DNA of 64,000 nucleotides from Candidatus Thiothrix putei (GCA_029972225.1 CP124756.1:1222001-1286000), one strand, 5' to 3'. Positions 29,693 through 39,449 are shown, counted from the stretch's first letter. Translations and numbers: made by a program. The notes: generated from the letters alone by a model not told the origin.

Positions 29693-29707
29693 ACTTTCTC
29701 TCCTCTC

Positions 29708-30604
29708 TTATTCCGCGCCTTTCTCGGCAAACAATTGATCCAGTTTCTGCTCGAAAGCGTGATAGCCGATGGTGTCGTACAGTTCCATACGGGTTTGCAT
29801 GGTGTCGATCACGTTCTTTTGCGTGCCTTCGGTCAACAAATGGGTGTAAACGTTTTCAGCCGCTTTGCACATGGCGCGGAACGCACTCAGTGGGTACAGC
29901 ACTAATTGCACGCCAACCGCTGACAGTTCAGCCGTGGTGTACAACGGGGTTGCGCCGAATTCGGTAATGTTTGCCAATACCGGTACTTTAATCACACTGG
30001 TGAATTCCGCGTACTGTTCCAGCTTGTTCATGGCTTCGGGGAAGATCATGTCTGCGCCCGCTTCCACGCAAGCCATGGCGCGGTCGATGGCAGATTGCAT
30101 CCCTTCCACAGCCAGTGCGTCGGTACGTGCCATGATCACGAAGCTTTCATCAGTCCGCGCATCGACGGCGGATTTCACCCGGTCTACCATTTCTTGCAAC
30201 GACACAATCGCTTTGTTGGGGCGATGACCGCAACGCTTTTGCATTACTTGGTCTTCGATGTGGAAACCGGCAACACCTGCTTGTATCATTTCGCGAGTAG
30301 CGCGGGCAATGTTGAAGGTGCCGCCCCAGCCCGTGTCGATGTCAACCAGTAGCGGTGCGGAGGTAACAGCGGTGATACGTTTAGCATCTTCCAGCACGTC
30401 GTGCAGGGTGGTAATGCCAAGGTCGGGTATGCCTAATGAGGAAGCAGCCACGCCACCGCCGGACAGGTACAGGGCTTTGTGCCCAACCTTTTCCGCAATG
30501 ATGGCACTGTTGGCAGTGACTGCCCCGACGACTTGCAGGGGAGCGTGGTCTTTAACTGCCTGACGCAGCTTTTGACCGGGTGATAAGTTTTGGTTTGCTG
30601 TCAT
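29708..30604 (-). CDS. prpB: Methylisocitrate lyase
   Basis: 298-residue lyase of the isocitrate lyase/PEP mutase family, cleaving 2-methylisocitrate to pyruvate and succinate. The catalytic signature [13 protein letters not shown] is at about residue 120. Metal and substrate segments [25 protein letters not shown] and IMARTDA are present. The ATG at 30604 follows GAGG closely; an ATG at 30613 is an alternative. Either start lies inside the 3' end of gntR, an overlap of 53-62 nt, which couples the lyase to its regulator. Confidence 0.95.
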   Translation of the reverse strand: MTANQNLSPGQKLRQAVKDHAPLQVVGAVTANSAIIAEKVGHKALYLSGGGVAASSLGIPDLGITTLHDVLEDAKRITAVTSAPLLVDIDTGWGGTFNIARATREMIQAGVAGFHIEDQVMQKRCGHRPNKAIVSLQEMVDRVKSAVDARTDESFVIMARTDALAVEGMQSAIDRAMACVEAGADMIFPEAMNKLEQYAEFTSVIKVPVLANITEFGATPLYTTAELSAVGVQLVLYPLSAFRAMCKAAENVYTHLLTEGTQKNVIDTMQTRMELYDTIGYHAFEQKLDQLFAEKGAE

Positions 30605-31271
30605 GTTCCTCATCCATCATTTGACTAATACTTTTCCATGCCCCGCTGATATGGCGACGCATGAGAATTTCCGCCAATTCGCCGTCACGCGCCGTTAGCG
30701 CATCAACGATATGGCGGTGCTGTTGCAGGGCAGGGCGAGTCCGTGCAGAAAGTCGGCTGGTGCGGTAACGGCACATGCGCAACAATTGGTACAACTCGCC
30801 TGCCAGCAAGTCGATCAACATCTGGTTACGGCTACCCAGTGCGATCTGGTAATGAAAGTCGAAATCGCCTTCGCTTTGGATGTAAACCTGCCCGTCCGTG
30901 GCTTCGATTTGCTCGGCGTGTTTTTCGAGTAACAGCCGTAGCGTTTCAATTTCCGCGTCCGTCATGCGTAAGGCGGCGGTACGGCAAGCCATGCCTTCCA
31001 AGGCTTCGCGCACGGCGTACAAATCCGCCATCATGTCGCGATCAAGCGTGACGACACGCGCCCCGGCATGTGGTATGCGCTTTACCAGACGCATTCCTTC
31101 GAGTTGGCGTAAGGCTTCGCGCAAGGGGCCGCGCCCGATGCCGTAACGTTCTGCCAATTCCGCTTCGTTTAACTTTTGTCCTTGAAGGAGTTCACCCGTG
31201 ATAATGGCTTGCGTTAATTTCGTTGACGCAACATCAGCGAGAGTCCCTTCGGGTGTATGTAGTGCTAACAT
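30552..31271 (-). CDS. GntR family regulator (FadR subfamily) of the prp operon
   Basis: 239-residue regulator with an N-terminal winged helix ([28 protein letters not shown], about residues 35-62) and a C-terminal all-helical FCD ligand domain ([31 protein letters not shown], with metal-binding histidines). It heads the prpB-prpC-acnD-prpF-prpE operon and its 3' end overlaps prpB. Its own upstream region carries a perfect AGATTGT-TG-ACAATCT palindrome. By position it is the local propionate regulator; the ligand (for example 2-methylcitrate) is not known from sequence. Confidence 0.93.
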   Translation of the reverse strand: MLALHTPEGTLADVASTKLTQAIITGELLQGQKLNEAELAERYGIGRGPLREALRQLEGMRLVKRIPHAGARVVTLDRDMMADLYAVREALEGMACRTAALRMTDAEIETLRLLLEKHAEQIEATDGQVYIQSEGDFDFHYQIALGSRNQMLIDLLAGELYQLLRMCRYRTSRLSARTRPALQQHRHIVDALTARDGELAEILMRRHISGAWKSISQMMDEEHDSKPKLITRSKAASGS

Positions 31272-31285
31272 GGTGTGTTTCTCTT

Positions 31286-31301
31286 AGATTGTTGACAATC
31301 T
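31286..31301. promoter_or_regulatory. Probable GntR operator
   Basis: Perfect inverted repeat AGATTGT-TG-ACAATCT, starting 14 nt upstream of the gntR start codon. FadR-type GntR proteins bind short palindromes of this type. Confidence 0.6.
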
Positions 31302-31351
31302 TTTTCTGAATAATAACATTATAGACGAAAAAGTGAAGTTTTTATTTACTA

Positions 31352-31361
31352 TTGTAGACAA
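31352..31361. promoter_or_regulatory. Second, weaker GntR half-palindrome
   Basis: TTGT-AG-ACAA shares the core of the operator at 31286 and lies about 63 bp upstream of it. It may form a second operator of the pair. Confidence 0.35.
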
Positions 31362-31433
31362 AACAGTAATTGCTGGGGAACGTGCTGATGGTTTGACCGT
31401 CAAGCAGTAACTTTTGACATTATGCCAGCAGAA

Positions 31434-31462
31434 CAGTGATAAAATGGCGTAAGTTATCACTG
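31434..31462 (+). promoter_or_regulatory. Inverted repeat upstream of galU
   Basis: Perfect 9-bp arms CAGTGATAA / TTATCACTG with an 11-nt spacer, ending 34 nt before the galU ATG. It could be an operator or a leader hairpin. A TTGACA hexamer at 31414 lies just upstream. Confidence 0.4.
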
Positions 31463-31496
31463 ATAGTTTACTAAATTTCAAAGGAAACAGTTGTTC

Positions 31497-32402
31497 ATGA
31501 ATAAACATAAAGTCCGCAAGGCTGTGATTCCGGTTGCTGGTTTGGGTACGCGCATGTTGCCCGCCACCAAAGCGATCCCGAAAGAAATGCTGCCGATTGT
31601 TGACAAACCCTTGATCCAATACGTGGTGAATGAATGCGTGGCGGCGGGCATTAAAGAAATCGTGCTGGTCACGCATTCCAGTAAAAATTCCATCGAAAAC
31701 CATTTCGACACCAGTTTTGAGCTGGAAACCATGCTGGAAAAGCGCGTCAAGCGCCAGTTGTTGGATGAAGTGCGTTCGATTTGCCCGCGTGATGTGACCA
31801 TTATGCACGTCCGCCAAGGGCAGGCGAAAGGTTTGGGTCACGCGATTATGTGTGCGCATCCGATCGTGGGGAACGAGCCGTTTGCGGTGGTGTTGCCGGA
31901 TGTGATTATTGATGACGCCGCCAGCGATCTGACCAAAGACAACCTTGCTGCCATGCTGGAGTTGTATGACGAAACCGGCTACAGCCAGATCATGGTCGAG
32001 CCTGTGCCGATGAAAAAGGTGTCTTCTTACGGCGTGGTGGACATTAACGGGGTTGTGCTTACGGCGGGTGAATCCGTGCCGATGACGGCGATTGTGGAAA
32101 AGCCTGCGGTCAGTGAAGCACCGTCTAACCTCGCGGTGGTTGGGCGTTACGTGCTGGCACCGCATACGTGGGGTTGGTTGAAGCGCACGCCATTGGGTGC
32201 GGGCGATGAAATCCAACTGACGGATACCATCGGTTTGCTGATGCGTGAATACCAAGTCAACGCCTTCCATGTGACTGGCAAGAGCCACGATTGCGGCTCG
32301 AAAATGGGCTATATGATGGCGAATATTGAATACGCTTCGCGCCACAGCGACATTGGTAAGCGTTTCAATGCTTTCCTTAAAGAGTATGTGAAAACGCTGT
32401 AA
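31497..32402 (+). CDS. galU: UTP--glucose-1-phosphate uridylyltransferase
   Basis: 301-residue nucleotidyltransferase making UDP-glucose for polysaccharides. The N-terminal nucleotide-binding motif is [24 protein letters not shown], followed by [16 protein letters not shown] and later the catalytic region [18 protein letters not shown] and GDEIQLTD. The ATG at 31497 matches the family start ([13 protein letters not shown]). A TTG at 31491 lies 5 nt after AAGGA and could be used instead. Its TAA overlaps the recD ATG by one base (TAATG). Confidence 0.96.
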   Translation: MNKHKVRKAVIPVAGLGTRMLPATKAIPKEMLPIVDKPLIQYVVNECVAAGIKEIVLVTHSSKNSIENHFDTSFELETMLEKRVKRQLLDEVRSICPRDVTIMHVRQGQAKGLGHAIMCAHPIVGNEPFAVVLPDVIIDDAASDLTKDNLAAMLELYDETGYSQIMVEPVPMKKVSSYGVVDINGVVLTAGESVPMTAIVEKPAVSEAPSNLAVVGRYVLAPHTWGWLKRTPLGAGDEIQLTDTIGLLMREYQVNAFHVTGKSHDCGSKMGYMMANIEYASRHSDIGKRFNAFLKEYVKTL

Positions 32403-33946
32403 TGCCCGCTGCGAATCACCTTCCTTCTCTTTTCCATCCGTTGGATGAACAGCTTGCCAGTTTGCTGAAGCGGCTGGATGGCGGTGCAAGTGCGCGAGGT
32501 TTAACCACCTTGGTACGGCATGTGAGTGCGCGTACCCGCGAAGGCGTGATTGCTGTGCCGCTGCTGGATATGCCGATGGCGGCGCTGCTCGATTCGCCGG
32601 TGGTGGGGCGGGAAGGGGATTATAAGCCGTTGATTGTGAGCGATACCCATGCGTGGTTGTATCGCTATTGGTTGTATGAAAAACGCCTTGCTGAGTGTAT
32701 CCAAGCGCGGATGCGGGATGGCAAGCTGATGATTATTTCCGGTGGCCCCGGCACGGGTAAAACCACGCGGGTGACACGCTTGCTGGCGGAGGCGATTGCG
32801 GCGGGTACGCCAGTGGCGCGGATTTTGCTGGCAGCACCGACGGGCAAAGCAGCGATGCGGATGTTGGAATCCATTCGTGATACCCGTCAGCGTGAAGCGA
32901 TCACGGGCGCGATGCCGGAGCAGGCCAGCACCTTGCACCGATTGCTGGGGTTTTTGCCCAATCGGGTGGCGTTTCGCCATACGGCACACCACCCGTTGCC
33001 TGCGGATCTGGTGATTGTCGATGAAGCTTCGATGATCGATATTTCCTTGATGACGCATTTGTTTGAGGCAGTGCCGCCACACGCCATGTTGATTTTGCTG
33101 GGGGATAAAGATCAATTGGCTTCGGTGGAAACCGGCTCGATTTTTCGGGATTTGTGCAGCGGGGAAGCGTTAGCCGCGCAGATGACACTATTGCAAACCA
33201 GCTACCGTTTTAGCGAGGCGGATGGGATTGGGCAATTGGCGCAAGCGATTCGCGCGGCGGATGAGACGCGCTTGTTAGAGGTGCTGACCTCCGCCGAGTT
33301 TGCCGATGTCACCTTGGATGAGGCGTACACGGGGTTGGATGCGAACTGGTTGCGGACGGGTTGGCAGGATTATGTGGCGGCGGTCAACGCGGGTGAGTTG
33401 TTGGCTATTTTCAACACGTTTAATGCCTTGCGCATCCTCACACCGTTGCGGCAAGGGCGGTTGGGGGTTGAGGGGCTGAATCCGTGGGTCGATGGCGTGA
33501 TGCAACGGCTGCTGCCTGCGCATGAGGGGGCGCAACGCCCGTGGTATGTTGGCAGACCCGTGATGGTGACGCAAAACGATTACCGCCAGAATTTGTTTAA
33601 TGGCGATATTGGGATTGCCTTGCCGAATGAGGCGGGGGAATTGCGCGTGTGGTTTCCGGCGGGTGCTGCGGGGGAATACCGGGCGGTTGCGCCGATTCGC
33701 TTGCCTGCGCATGAAACCGCGTGGGCAATGACCATCCATAAAAGCCAAGGTTCGGAATTTACGCGGGTGTTGCTGATTTTGCCGGAAGCGGACGATTTGC
33801 CGTTGCTGGGGCGGGAATTGCTGTATACGGCGGTGACGCGGGCGAAGCAGGGGATTCACATCCTCGCCAGCCGCGCCATGTTGGGGAAGGCGTTACGCAC
33901 GGTAACGCCGCCTTCGTCACAGTTGCAGGAACGCTTGCAGGCTTAA
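32402..33946 (+). CDS. recD: Exodeoxyribonuclease V alpha subunit RecD
   Basis: 514-residue superfamily 1B helicase subunit of RecBCD, which unwinds and degrades double-strand ends for recombination. Walker A is IISGGPGTGKTTRV (about residue 115) and motif II is DLVIVDEASMID. LLGDKDQLASVE and YTAVTRAKQGIHIL are also present. C-terminal UvrD-like motifs include WAMTIHKSQGSEF. It is shorter than E. coli RecD (608) mainly at the N-terminus. It overlaps galU by one base. The usual neighbours recB and recC are not in the window. Confidence 0.93.
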   Translation: MPAANHLPSLFHPLDEQLASLLKRLDGGASARGLTTLVRHVSARTREGVIAVPLLDMPMAALLDSPVVGREGDYKPLIVSDTHAWLYRYWLYEKRLAECIQARMRDGKLMIISGGPGTGKTTRVTRLLAEAIAAGTPVARILLAAPTGKAAMRMLESIRDTRQREAITGAMPEQASTLHRLLGFLPNRVAFRHTAHHPLPADLVIVDEASMIDISLMTHLFEAVPPHAMLILLGDKDQLASVETGSIFRDLCSGEALAAQMTLLQTSYRFSEADGIGQLAQAIRAADETRLLEVLTSAEFADVTLDEAYTGLDANWLRTGWQDYVAAVNAGELLAIFNTFNALRILTPLRQGRLGVEGLNPWVDGVMQRLLPAHEGAQRPWYVGRPVMVTQNDYRQNLFNGDIGIALPNEAGELRVWFPAGAAGEYRAVAPIRLPAHETAWAMTIHKSQGSEFTRVLLILPEADDLPLLGRELLYTAVTRAKQGIHILASRAMLGKALRTVTPPSSQLQERLQA

Positions 33947-34250
33947 ACCGTTTTTGCGCCCAGTAACTTCGCACATTCGCGGAAAATGCGTTTGTCGCAA
34001 GTCGCACAAATGCTGTAATCCAGCCGTTTGGTCAGCGATTGCAGGGCAGCTTCTTTGCTGGAAAACACATTGCCTGCGCCGAAATCTTCCACGAAATCAA
34101 TTCTATCCATAAAATCGTAGACTTTGCTTTTTGCGCCTTGCAAATACAAGCCGCCGCCGATAGATTTCAAGCGTTTGGCTTCCTGAATCAGCATTTCTGC
34201 CCCAGCAAGGTCGATGAAGTTGATGCTTTCGCCCACGATCAGGACATGCT
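33943..34250 (-). pseudogene. C-terminal STAS fragment of a SulP anion transporter
   Basis: About 100 codons matching the cytoplasmic STAS domain that ends SulP (SLC26-like) transporters: HVLIVGESINFIDLAGAEMLIQ, RLKSIGGGLYLQGAK, then DYSICATCDKRIFREC. All membrane segments are missing. Homology stops at about 34250, where the complementary strand begins an NtrC-type tail. This is a deletion remnant. Its stop codon overlaps that of recD. Confidence 0.75.
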
Positions 34251-34540
34251 TGAATGTACGCGAGATGGAAAACCTGATTGAGCGCGGCGTGGCGTTGGCG
34301 CGGAGCAATGAATTGACGCTGGCGGAATTGCCTGCGGCTTTGGCGGCGCAAGCGATTCATGCCTTGCCGGAAGCCCCGACGGAATTGCCGTCGCTGGTGC
34401 AGCGCGAAGAGGAATACATCCGCTACGTGCTGGAGCATTGTGACGGCAACCGCACCAAGGCGGCGCAGATTCTGGGGATTGACCGCGTGTCGTTGTGGCG
34501 CAAGCTGAAAAAATACGGGTTGGTGGAGGGGGAGGAATAA
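34251..34540 (+). pseudogene. C-terminal fragment of an NtrC-family sigma-54 activator
   Basis: About 95 codons matching the end of sigma-54-dependent response regulators. They begin at NVREMENLIERGVALAR (the segment after the AAA+ sensor region) and end with the Fis-type helix-turn-helix (EEYIRYVLEHC, then NRTKAAQILGIDRVSLWRKL). The receiver and AAA+ domains are absent. The fragment is joined tail-to-head with the SulP STAS fragment at about 34250, so a deletion or inversion has fused two unrelated gene ends. Confidence 0.75.
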
Positions 34541-34582
34541 CGTTTACGCCGCGTTTGTCACCCATTCTGTGCTTTTTGGTTA

Positions 34583-35785
34583 TCAAGTTGTTAACAGTGG
34601 CATGGCAGTCATCTGTTCTTGGTCAACCAAGGATTGGTAGCGATTTTGATACTGTTCGGTAATGGTTGGGATGCTGTAAAGTTGTTGAATGCGTTGTACA
34701 GCACGTGAACCCACTTCTTTACGCCATGCTTCTCCGGCATTTATCCATTCCAACCAAGTAAACGCGAGTGCCGAAGGCGTAGTGTCGTGTATCGGCAAGC
34801 GTTGCCCGGTATTACCTATAATCCGTGCAACATCGCTGACATCGGTGCTGATACACGGAATTCCACAAGCCATGGCTTCTGCCACACTGTTGGGAAAGCC
34901 TTCCCCGTAAGTTGAGGTTAGTGTGTATAGATCTAACGCATTCAGCAAGTTGGGTATGTCTTTGCGCTCGCCGAGGAGGTGTACGTGTTGTTGCTTAGGA
35001 ATGTGCTCTAGCAGATAACGTAACTTGGGGTTGAGTGACGTAATCTCCCGCCCGGCAAGAATGAAGTGAACCTGGGGTTTGTGTTGCAACAGCAGGCGAG
35101 CAGCTTCTAAAAACAAGGCATGATTTTTCACCGGATGATAATGGGCAAATAGGCCAATCACGAAGGCATCGCCAGGGATTCCTAAGCTTTGCCGTATGTT
35201 GTCTCGGTGATAAACATTCGGTGCAAACAGTTGGGTATCAAAGCCGTTGGGAATGATAAGGTTACGCTGTTTATTGTAACCAATAGCATTGTGTTGATCC
35301 GCATTCAGGTAGGTGTTGTAGAGGATGTGTGCGGGGCTGGTTGAACGTTTAGCCGCTAGTTCAATGACCCAGCGCGTGGTGCGTGATGCTTTGCTGATGT
35401 CGTGCAAGGGGTGGGGTATGTTCCACAGCACCGGATAGTGGTTGCCCAATGAAAGGTTTGCCAGTGATGCAGCAAGATTGCCGTGGTACATCCAGCCTTG
35501 AAGGATGTCAGGTTGTAGGGTGCGCAGTAACCGTGTCAGTTTGAAGATTTGCCAACCTGCGGTGATGTTGCTGTGAATGTCCAGCGAGTAGACGTTAATA
35601 CCGTGTGCGCGAATGCGATGACTGAGCGCGGTTTCTCCATCCAAAGACAGTACTATTGGCTCAAAGCGGCTGCGATCAGTGTGCGCCATGAGTTTGTATA
35701 ACATCATGGCAGCACCGTCGGTATTTTCTGTGTGCAAACGGGTAATGATATGTATCACCCGGATTTTCTTGGTTTTGTTTGCCAT
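34583..35785 (-). CDS. Glycosyltransferase family 4 protein
   Basis: 400-residue GT-B glycosyltransferase. The N-terminal domain starts IRVIHIITRLHTENTDGAAMMLY. The donor-binding half has LLGERKDIPNLLNALDLYTL and the diagnostic ESF-like loop EGFPNSVAEAMACGIPCISTD. Acceptor and sugar are unknown; such enzymes build exopolysaccharide or lipopolysaccharide. The ATG at 35785 sits 11 nt after a GAGGGGG purine run; a TTG at 35794 is possible but too close to it. It stands alone between the gene scar and the cytochrome cluster, transcribed away from ccoN. Confidence 0.9.
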   Translation of the reverse strand: MANKTKKIRVIHIITRLHTENTDGAAMMLYKLMAHTDRSRFEPIVLSLDGETALSHRIRAHGINVYSLDIHSNITAGWQIFKLTRLLRTLQPDILQGWMYHGNLAASLANLSLGNHYPVLWNIPHPLHDISKASRTTRWVIELAAKRSTSPAHILYNTYLNADQHNAIGYNKQRNLIIPNGFDTQLFAPNVYHRDNIRQSLGIPGDAFVIGLFAHYHPVKNHALFLEAARLLLQHKPQVHFILAGREITSLNPKLRYLLEHIPKQQHVHLLGERKDIPNLLNALDLYTLTSTYGEGFPNSVAEAMACGIPCISTDVSDVARIIGNTGQRLPIHDTTPSALAFTWLEWINAGEAWRKEVGSRAVQRIQQLYSIPTITEQYQNRYQSLVDQEQMTAMPLLTT

Positions 35786-35940
35786 TAGGATCAATTCCCC
35801 CTCGTGTGTTTGGCATTAACGCTTGCCCGTCATCGGTATGTGTTCATGCTGTTACAGATAGTGTGTTGCGGAAAGTAGGGGCAGGATGGAGAAGGGGATT
35901 TATCGGATAACTGTGTGAATGCACTGAAAATGGCATTCGC

Positions 35941-35954
35941 TTGATATATGTCAA
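35941..35954. promoter_or_regulatory. FNR/ANR box, distal, upstream of ccoN
   Basis: TTGAT-ATAT-GTCAA matches the FNR consensus TTGAT-N4-ATCAA at 9 of 10 positions. Confidence 0.6.
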
Positions 35955-36001
35955 TAACCCAGTGTTTGTGTGAATTTATCAGCAGCTTAGGCGACGGTAT
36001 A

Positions 36002-36015
36002 TTGACTTTAATCAA
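36002..36015. promoter_or_regulatory. FNR/ANR box, proximal, upstream of ccoN
   Basis: TTGAC-TTTA-ATCAA matches the FNR consensus at 9 of 10 positions, 116 nt before the ccoN start. A class II activator position would put the transcript start near 36050. Confidence 0.65.
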
Positions 36016-36130
36016 GCATGGTTTGTTTCCTCTGGAGGATGCTTAGCGCACCGGAGTGTGTTATTTCACACAGTATTGTGTGTTGTTACCGTTTCTTCGG
36101 TGAGGTGTTTAACTCTTTCGGAGGGATCTT

Positions 36131-37567
36131 ATGCAAAACCAGCAGACCTACAATTACAGGGTCGTGCGGCAGTTTGCCATTATGACGGTGATTTGGGGGA
36201 TCGTCGGCATGTTGGTAGGCGTGATTATCGCCGCACAGTTACGTTGGCCGGAATTGAACTTTGATATTCCATGGTTAACGTATAGCCGTTTACGCCCATT
36301 GCACACTAACGCAGTTATTTTCGCCTTTGGCGGTTCTGCCTTGTTTGCGACTTCGCTGTATGTGGTACAGCGTACTTGCCATACCCGCCTGATTTCTGAC
36401 AAATTGGCGGGTTTTGTGTTTTGGGGATGGCAGTCTGTCATTCTGCTGGCAGCGATTACCTTACCGTTAGGTATCACCTCTTCCAAAGAATACGCGGAAC
36501 TGGAGTGGCCAATTGATTTGCTGATTACGGCGGTGTGGGTTGCCTACGCCATACTGTTCTTCGGTACTATCATGAAACGTAAGACACCACATATCTACGT
36601 GGCGAACTGGTTCTACGGTGCATTCATTTTAACCATTGCATTATTGCATGTGGTGAATAGCGCGGCATTGCCAACGGCGATGTTTGGTGCTGGTGACTGG
36701 ACTAAATCTTACTCGGCGTATCCGGGGGCGATTGATGCGATGGTGCAGTGGTGGTATGGGCATAACGCGGTCGGTTTCTTCTTGACAGCGGGCTTCTTGG
36801 GGATGATGTATTACTTTGTTCCGAAGCAGGCTAACCGTCCAGTGTATTCGTATCGCTTGTCAGTGGTGCATTTCTGGGCGTTGATTTCTACTTATATGTG
36901 GGCAGGCCCGCACCATTTGCATTACACCGCGTTGCCTGACTGGACTCAGACCTTGGGAATGGTGTTCTCGCTGATTTTGTTAGCACCAAGCTGGGGTGGG
37001 ATGATCAACGGTATTATGACGCTTTCCGGTGCTTGGCATAAATTGCGTACTGATCCGATTTTGCGCTTTATGGTGGTCTCACTGTCATTCTACGGGATGT
37101 CGACCTTTGAAGGGCCGATGATGGCGATCAAAACCGTTAACGAACTGTCTCACTACACCGACTGGACTGTGGGTCACGTTCACTCCGGTGCATTGGGCTG
37201 GGTGGCAATGATTTCCATTGGTTCAATTTACGCTTTAGTACCGAAATTGTTCGGGCGTGAGGGCATGTATAGTGTCAAGTTGATTGAAATCCATTTCTGG
37301 GTCATGACGGTTGGGGTGGTGTTGTACATCGCTTCTATGTGGATTTCCGGGGTTATGCAAGGCTTGATGTGGCGTGCAGTGAATGCTGATGGCACGCTGA
37401 CTTACAGCTTTGTGCAATCGGTTGAAGCCACTTACCCGTATTACACCGTGCGTTTGCTGGGTGGTCTGATGGTGCTGACCGGCATGTTGATGATGGCCTA
37501 TAACGTGTGGAAGACCGTCGCAGGTGGCAAACCTGCTATTGACGCGATTCCCGCAGCAGCACATTAA
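36131..37567 (+). CDS. ccoN: Cytochrome cbb3 oxidase catalytic subunit I
   Basis: 478-residue membrane haem-copper oxidase subunit that reduces oxygen at high affinity and pumps protons. Metal ligands are visible: [16 protein letters not shown] (low-spin haem His), [10 protein letters not shown] (CuB His and the cross-linked Tyr), [13 protein letters not shown] (CuB His pair) and [12 protein letters not shown] (haem ligands). About 12 membrane segments fill the sequence. ATG 36131 follows GGAGGGATCTT. It is first in ccoN-ccoO-ccoQ-ccoP, and upstream FNR boxes suggest induction when oxygen is low. Confidence 0.97.
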   Translation: MQNQQTYNYRVVRQFAIMTVIWGIVGMLVGVIIAAQLRWPELNFDIPWLTYSRLRPLHTNAVIFAFGGSALFATSLYVVQRTCHTRLISDKLAGFVFWGWQSVILLAAITLPLGITSSKEYAELEWPIDLLITAVWVAYAILFFGTIMKRKTPHIYVANWFYGAFILTIALLHVVNSAALPTAMFGAGDWTKSYSAYPGAIDAMVQWWYGHNAVGFFLTAGFLGMMYYFVPKQANRPVYSYRLSVVHFWALISTYMWAGPHHLHYTALPDWTQTLGMVFSLILLAPSWGGMINGIMTLSGAWHKLRTDPILRFMVVSLSFYGMSTFEGPMMAIKTVNELSHYTDWTVGHVHSGALGWVAMISIGSIYALVPKLFGREGMYSVKLIEIHFWVMTVGVVLYIASMWISGVMQGLMWRAVNADGTLTYSFVQSVEATYPYYTVRLLGGLMVLTGMLMMAYNVWKTVAGGKPAIDAIPAAAH

Positions 37568-37578
37568 GGAGGCAAACC

Positions 37579-38199
37579 ATGAGTAGCAATAGCGGTCACG
37601 CAGTCGTTGAAAAAAACGTAGGTCTGATGGCCATTCTGATTTTGATTGTGGTGAGCTTCGGGGGATTAGCGGAAATTGTCCCACTGTTCTTCATGAAAGA
37701 TACCACTGAGCCAGTCGCAGGTTTGAAACCGTACAGTGCGTTACAGCTCGAAGGGCGTGATGTGTATATCCGTGAAGGTTGTTATAACTGCCATTCACAG
37801 ATGATCCGTCCGTTCCGTGCGGAAACGGAGCGTTACGGGCATTACTCGGTGGCGGGCGAATTTGTCTACGATCATCCGTTCCAATGGGGTTCCAAGCGGA
37901 CTGGCCCTGATTTGGCACGGGTTGGCGGGCGTTACAGTGATGACTGGCATCGCGTGCATTTGACCAATCCGCGTGATGTGGTGCCGGAGTCCAATATGCC
38001 CGGTTATCCTTGGTTTGCTGAAAACGTGCTGGATGGCGCGGATACCGCCGCCAAAATGAAAACCATGCAGGCGTTAGGCGTGCCTTATACCGATGAGGAA
38101 ATCGCCAAGGGTGCAGAAGAGGTGAAAGGCAAAACCGAAATGGATGCTGTCATCGCTTATCTGCAAAATTTGGGTACTGCCATCAAAACACAGCGGTGA
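37579..38199 (+). CDS. ccoO: Cytochrome cbb3 oxidase subunit II (monohaem)
   Basis: 206-residue membrane-anchored cytochrome c that passes electrons to CcoN. One N-terminal membrane helix ([23 protein letters not shown]) precedes the haem motif [13 protein letters not shown] (about residue 70) and the axial methionine region SNMPGYPWF. The start follows AAGGAGG, 11 nt after ccoN. The 3' end touches ccoQ at GTGA. The length is typical. Confidence 0.97.
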   Translation: MSSNSGHAVVEKNVGLMAILILIVVSFGGLAEIVPLFFMKDTTEPVAGLKPYSALQLEGRDVYIREGCYNCHSQMIRPFRAETERYGHYSVAGEFVYDHPFQWGSKRTGPDLARVGGRYSDDWHRVHLTNPRDVVPESNMPGYPWFAENVLDGADTAAKMKTMQALGVPYTDEEIAKGAEEVKGKTEMDAVIAYLQNLGTAIKTQR

Positions 38200-38204
38200 A
38201 TACG

Positions 38205-38384
38205 ATGGATTACAGTGATTTCCGTGGCATAACGACGTTGCTGGTTATGATTGCATTTCTTGCAGTCGTATGGTGGGCATATAGCCGTAAACGTCAACAA
38301 CGTTTCGATACGGCGGCGAATTCCATCTTCGATGCGGATGAGGAAAAGGTGCACAGCGCGTCAGTTAAGGAGGTAGACAAATGA
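38205..38384 (+). CDS. ccoQ: Cytochrome cbb3 oxidase subunit CcoQ
   Basis: 59-residue small subunit that stabilises the oxidase. It has one membrane helix (ITTLLVMIAFLAVVWWAYS) followed by a basic and then acidic tail (SRKRQQRFDTAANSIFDADEE), the usual CcoQ/FixQ pattern. The ATG at 38205 is chosen; a GTG at 38196 that overlaps the ccoO stop is equally possible. The stop overlaps the ccoP start by ATGA. Confidence 0.9.
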   Translation: MDYSDFRGITTLLVMIAFLAVVWWAYSRKRQQRFDTAANSIFDADEEKVHSASVKEVDK

Positions 38385-39277
38385 GTGGTTTCTGGAGTGG
38401 TTGGATCATCCTGATCACATTGGGCAATATTTTTGCCTGTTACTGGTTGGTTCGCTGGACAACGAAAAAGCGTCCGGGGGAAGCGGCGAGTGGTGAAGTA
38501 ACGGGTCATCAGTGGGATGGCTTGGAAGAATACAATAATCCCATGCCGCGCTGGTGGCTGTGGTTGTTTTACATCACCATTATTTTTTCACTGAGTTATC
38601 TGGTGTTATTCCCCGGCTTGGGTACGTTCAAGGGCGTGTTGAATTGGTCGTCACAAGGCAGCCAATACGATGCTGAAATGCAGCAAGCTGCGCAAACCTA
38701 TGATCCGATCTTCAAGAAATTTGCAGCATTACCCATCGCGGATGTGGCAAAAGATGAGGAGGCGCAAGGCATGGGGCGGCGGATGTTCTTAAGCTATTGC
38801 GCTCAATGCCACGGTTCGGATGCGGAAGGTGCGAAAGGTTTTCCCAACCTTGCCGATGCGGATTGGCTTTACGGTGGTGCGCCGGATCAGATCAAGCAAT
38901 CTATCCTTGCGGGTCGTAATGGTGTTATGCCGCCGCATAAGGATCGGGTTGACGAAGCCGGTATTGATGCCTTAGCCAATTACGTCATGAGTTTGAGCGG
39001 GCGTGAATCTGATGCTGCAAAAGTCGCGCAAGGTCAGCAATTGTTCACCGCTAATGGATGTCTCGCTTGCCATGGCGCGGATGGTAAAGGCAATCAGGCA
39101 TTGGGTGGCCCGAACCTGACCGACAATACGTGGTTGTACGGTTCCTCGGCTGAAACCATCAAAGAAACCATTGCCAATGGGCGCATGGGCATGATGCCAG
39201 CGCACGCTGATTTCCTTGGGGAAGACAAGGTGCATTTGTTAGCAGCTTATGTGTATGGTTTGTCACAGAAAAAGTGA
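38381..39277 (+). CDS. ccoP: Cytochrome cbb3 oxidase subunit III (dihaem)
   Basis: 298-residue dihaem cytochrome c subunit, the entry point for electrons from soluble cytochromes. There are two membrane helices (about residues 5-25 and 58-82) with EEYNNPMPRWWLWLFYITI between them, typical of CcoP. Two haem c motifs follow: YCAQCH (about 140) and GCLACH (about 225). It is coupled to ccoQ by ATGA and followed by a clear terminator at 39293. Confidence 0.97.
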   Translation: MSGFWSGWIILITLGNIFACYWLVRWTTKKRPGEAASGEVTGHQWDGLEEYNNPMPRWWLWLFYITIIFSLSYLVLFPGLGTFKGVLNWSSQGSQYDAEMQQAAQTYDPIFKKFAALPIADVAKDEEAQGMGRRMFLSYCAQCHGSDAEGAKGFPNLADADWLYGGAPDQIKQSILAGRNGVMPPHKDRVDEAGIDALANYVMSLSGRESDAAKVAQGQQLFTANGCLACHGADGKGNQALGGPNLTDNTWLYGSSAETIKETIANGRMGMMPAHADFLGEDKVHLLAAYVYGLSQKK

Positions 39278-39292
39278 TTGAGTGACCAATGA

Positions 39293-39316
39293 ACGGGTCG
39301 TCGTATGACGACCTGT
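39293..39316 (+). terminator. Rho-independent terminator after ccoNOQP
   Basis: 10-bp stem with one G-U pair (ACGGGTCGTC / GACGACCTGT, loop GTAT), followed by TTCTTG, 16 nt after the ccoP stop. Confidence 0.7.
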
Positions 39317-39449
39317 TTCTTGACAAATATCCTGAAAGTGGTTCGTAAAACAATAATCTGTTTTCCAATCCGCTTTTTATCAAATAAATCCGTTATGTTG
39401 CGTGTTAGCTTACGAGCCTTGTTACTCATTCAGGCTAAAGGATATTGAT

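Larger units (their letters stand above)
35786..36130. promoter_or_regulatory. Intergenic region between glycosyltransferase and ccoN
   Basis: 345 bp without a gene. It holds the divergent promoters, two FNR-box-like sites (35941 and 36002) serving ccoN, and the ccoN ribosome binding site (GGAGGGA just before 36131). I see no small open frame with a credible start, and no RNA gene. Confidence 0.6.

Noticed and set aside
31414-31445. Sigma-70 promoter for galU (TTGACA ... TAAAAT)
   Set aside because: The -35 is perfect but the best -10 lies 20 nt away, beyond normal spacing.
31284-32489. 401-codon - strand frame
   Set aside because: Antisense shadow of galU, His-rich and without a family match.
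39319-39334. FNR-like site before ccoG (TTGACAAATATCCT)
   Set aside because: Only 7 of 10 consensus positions match, so it is not called.
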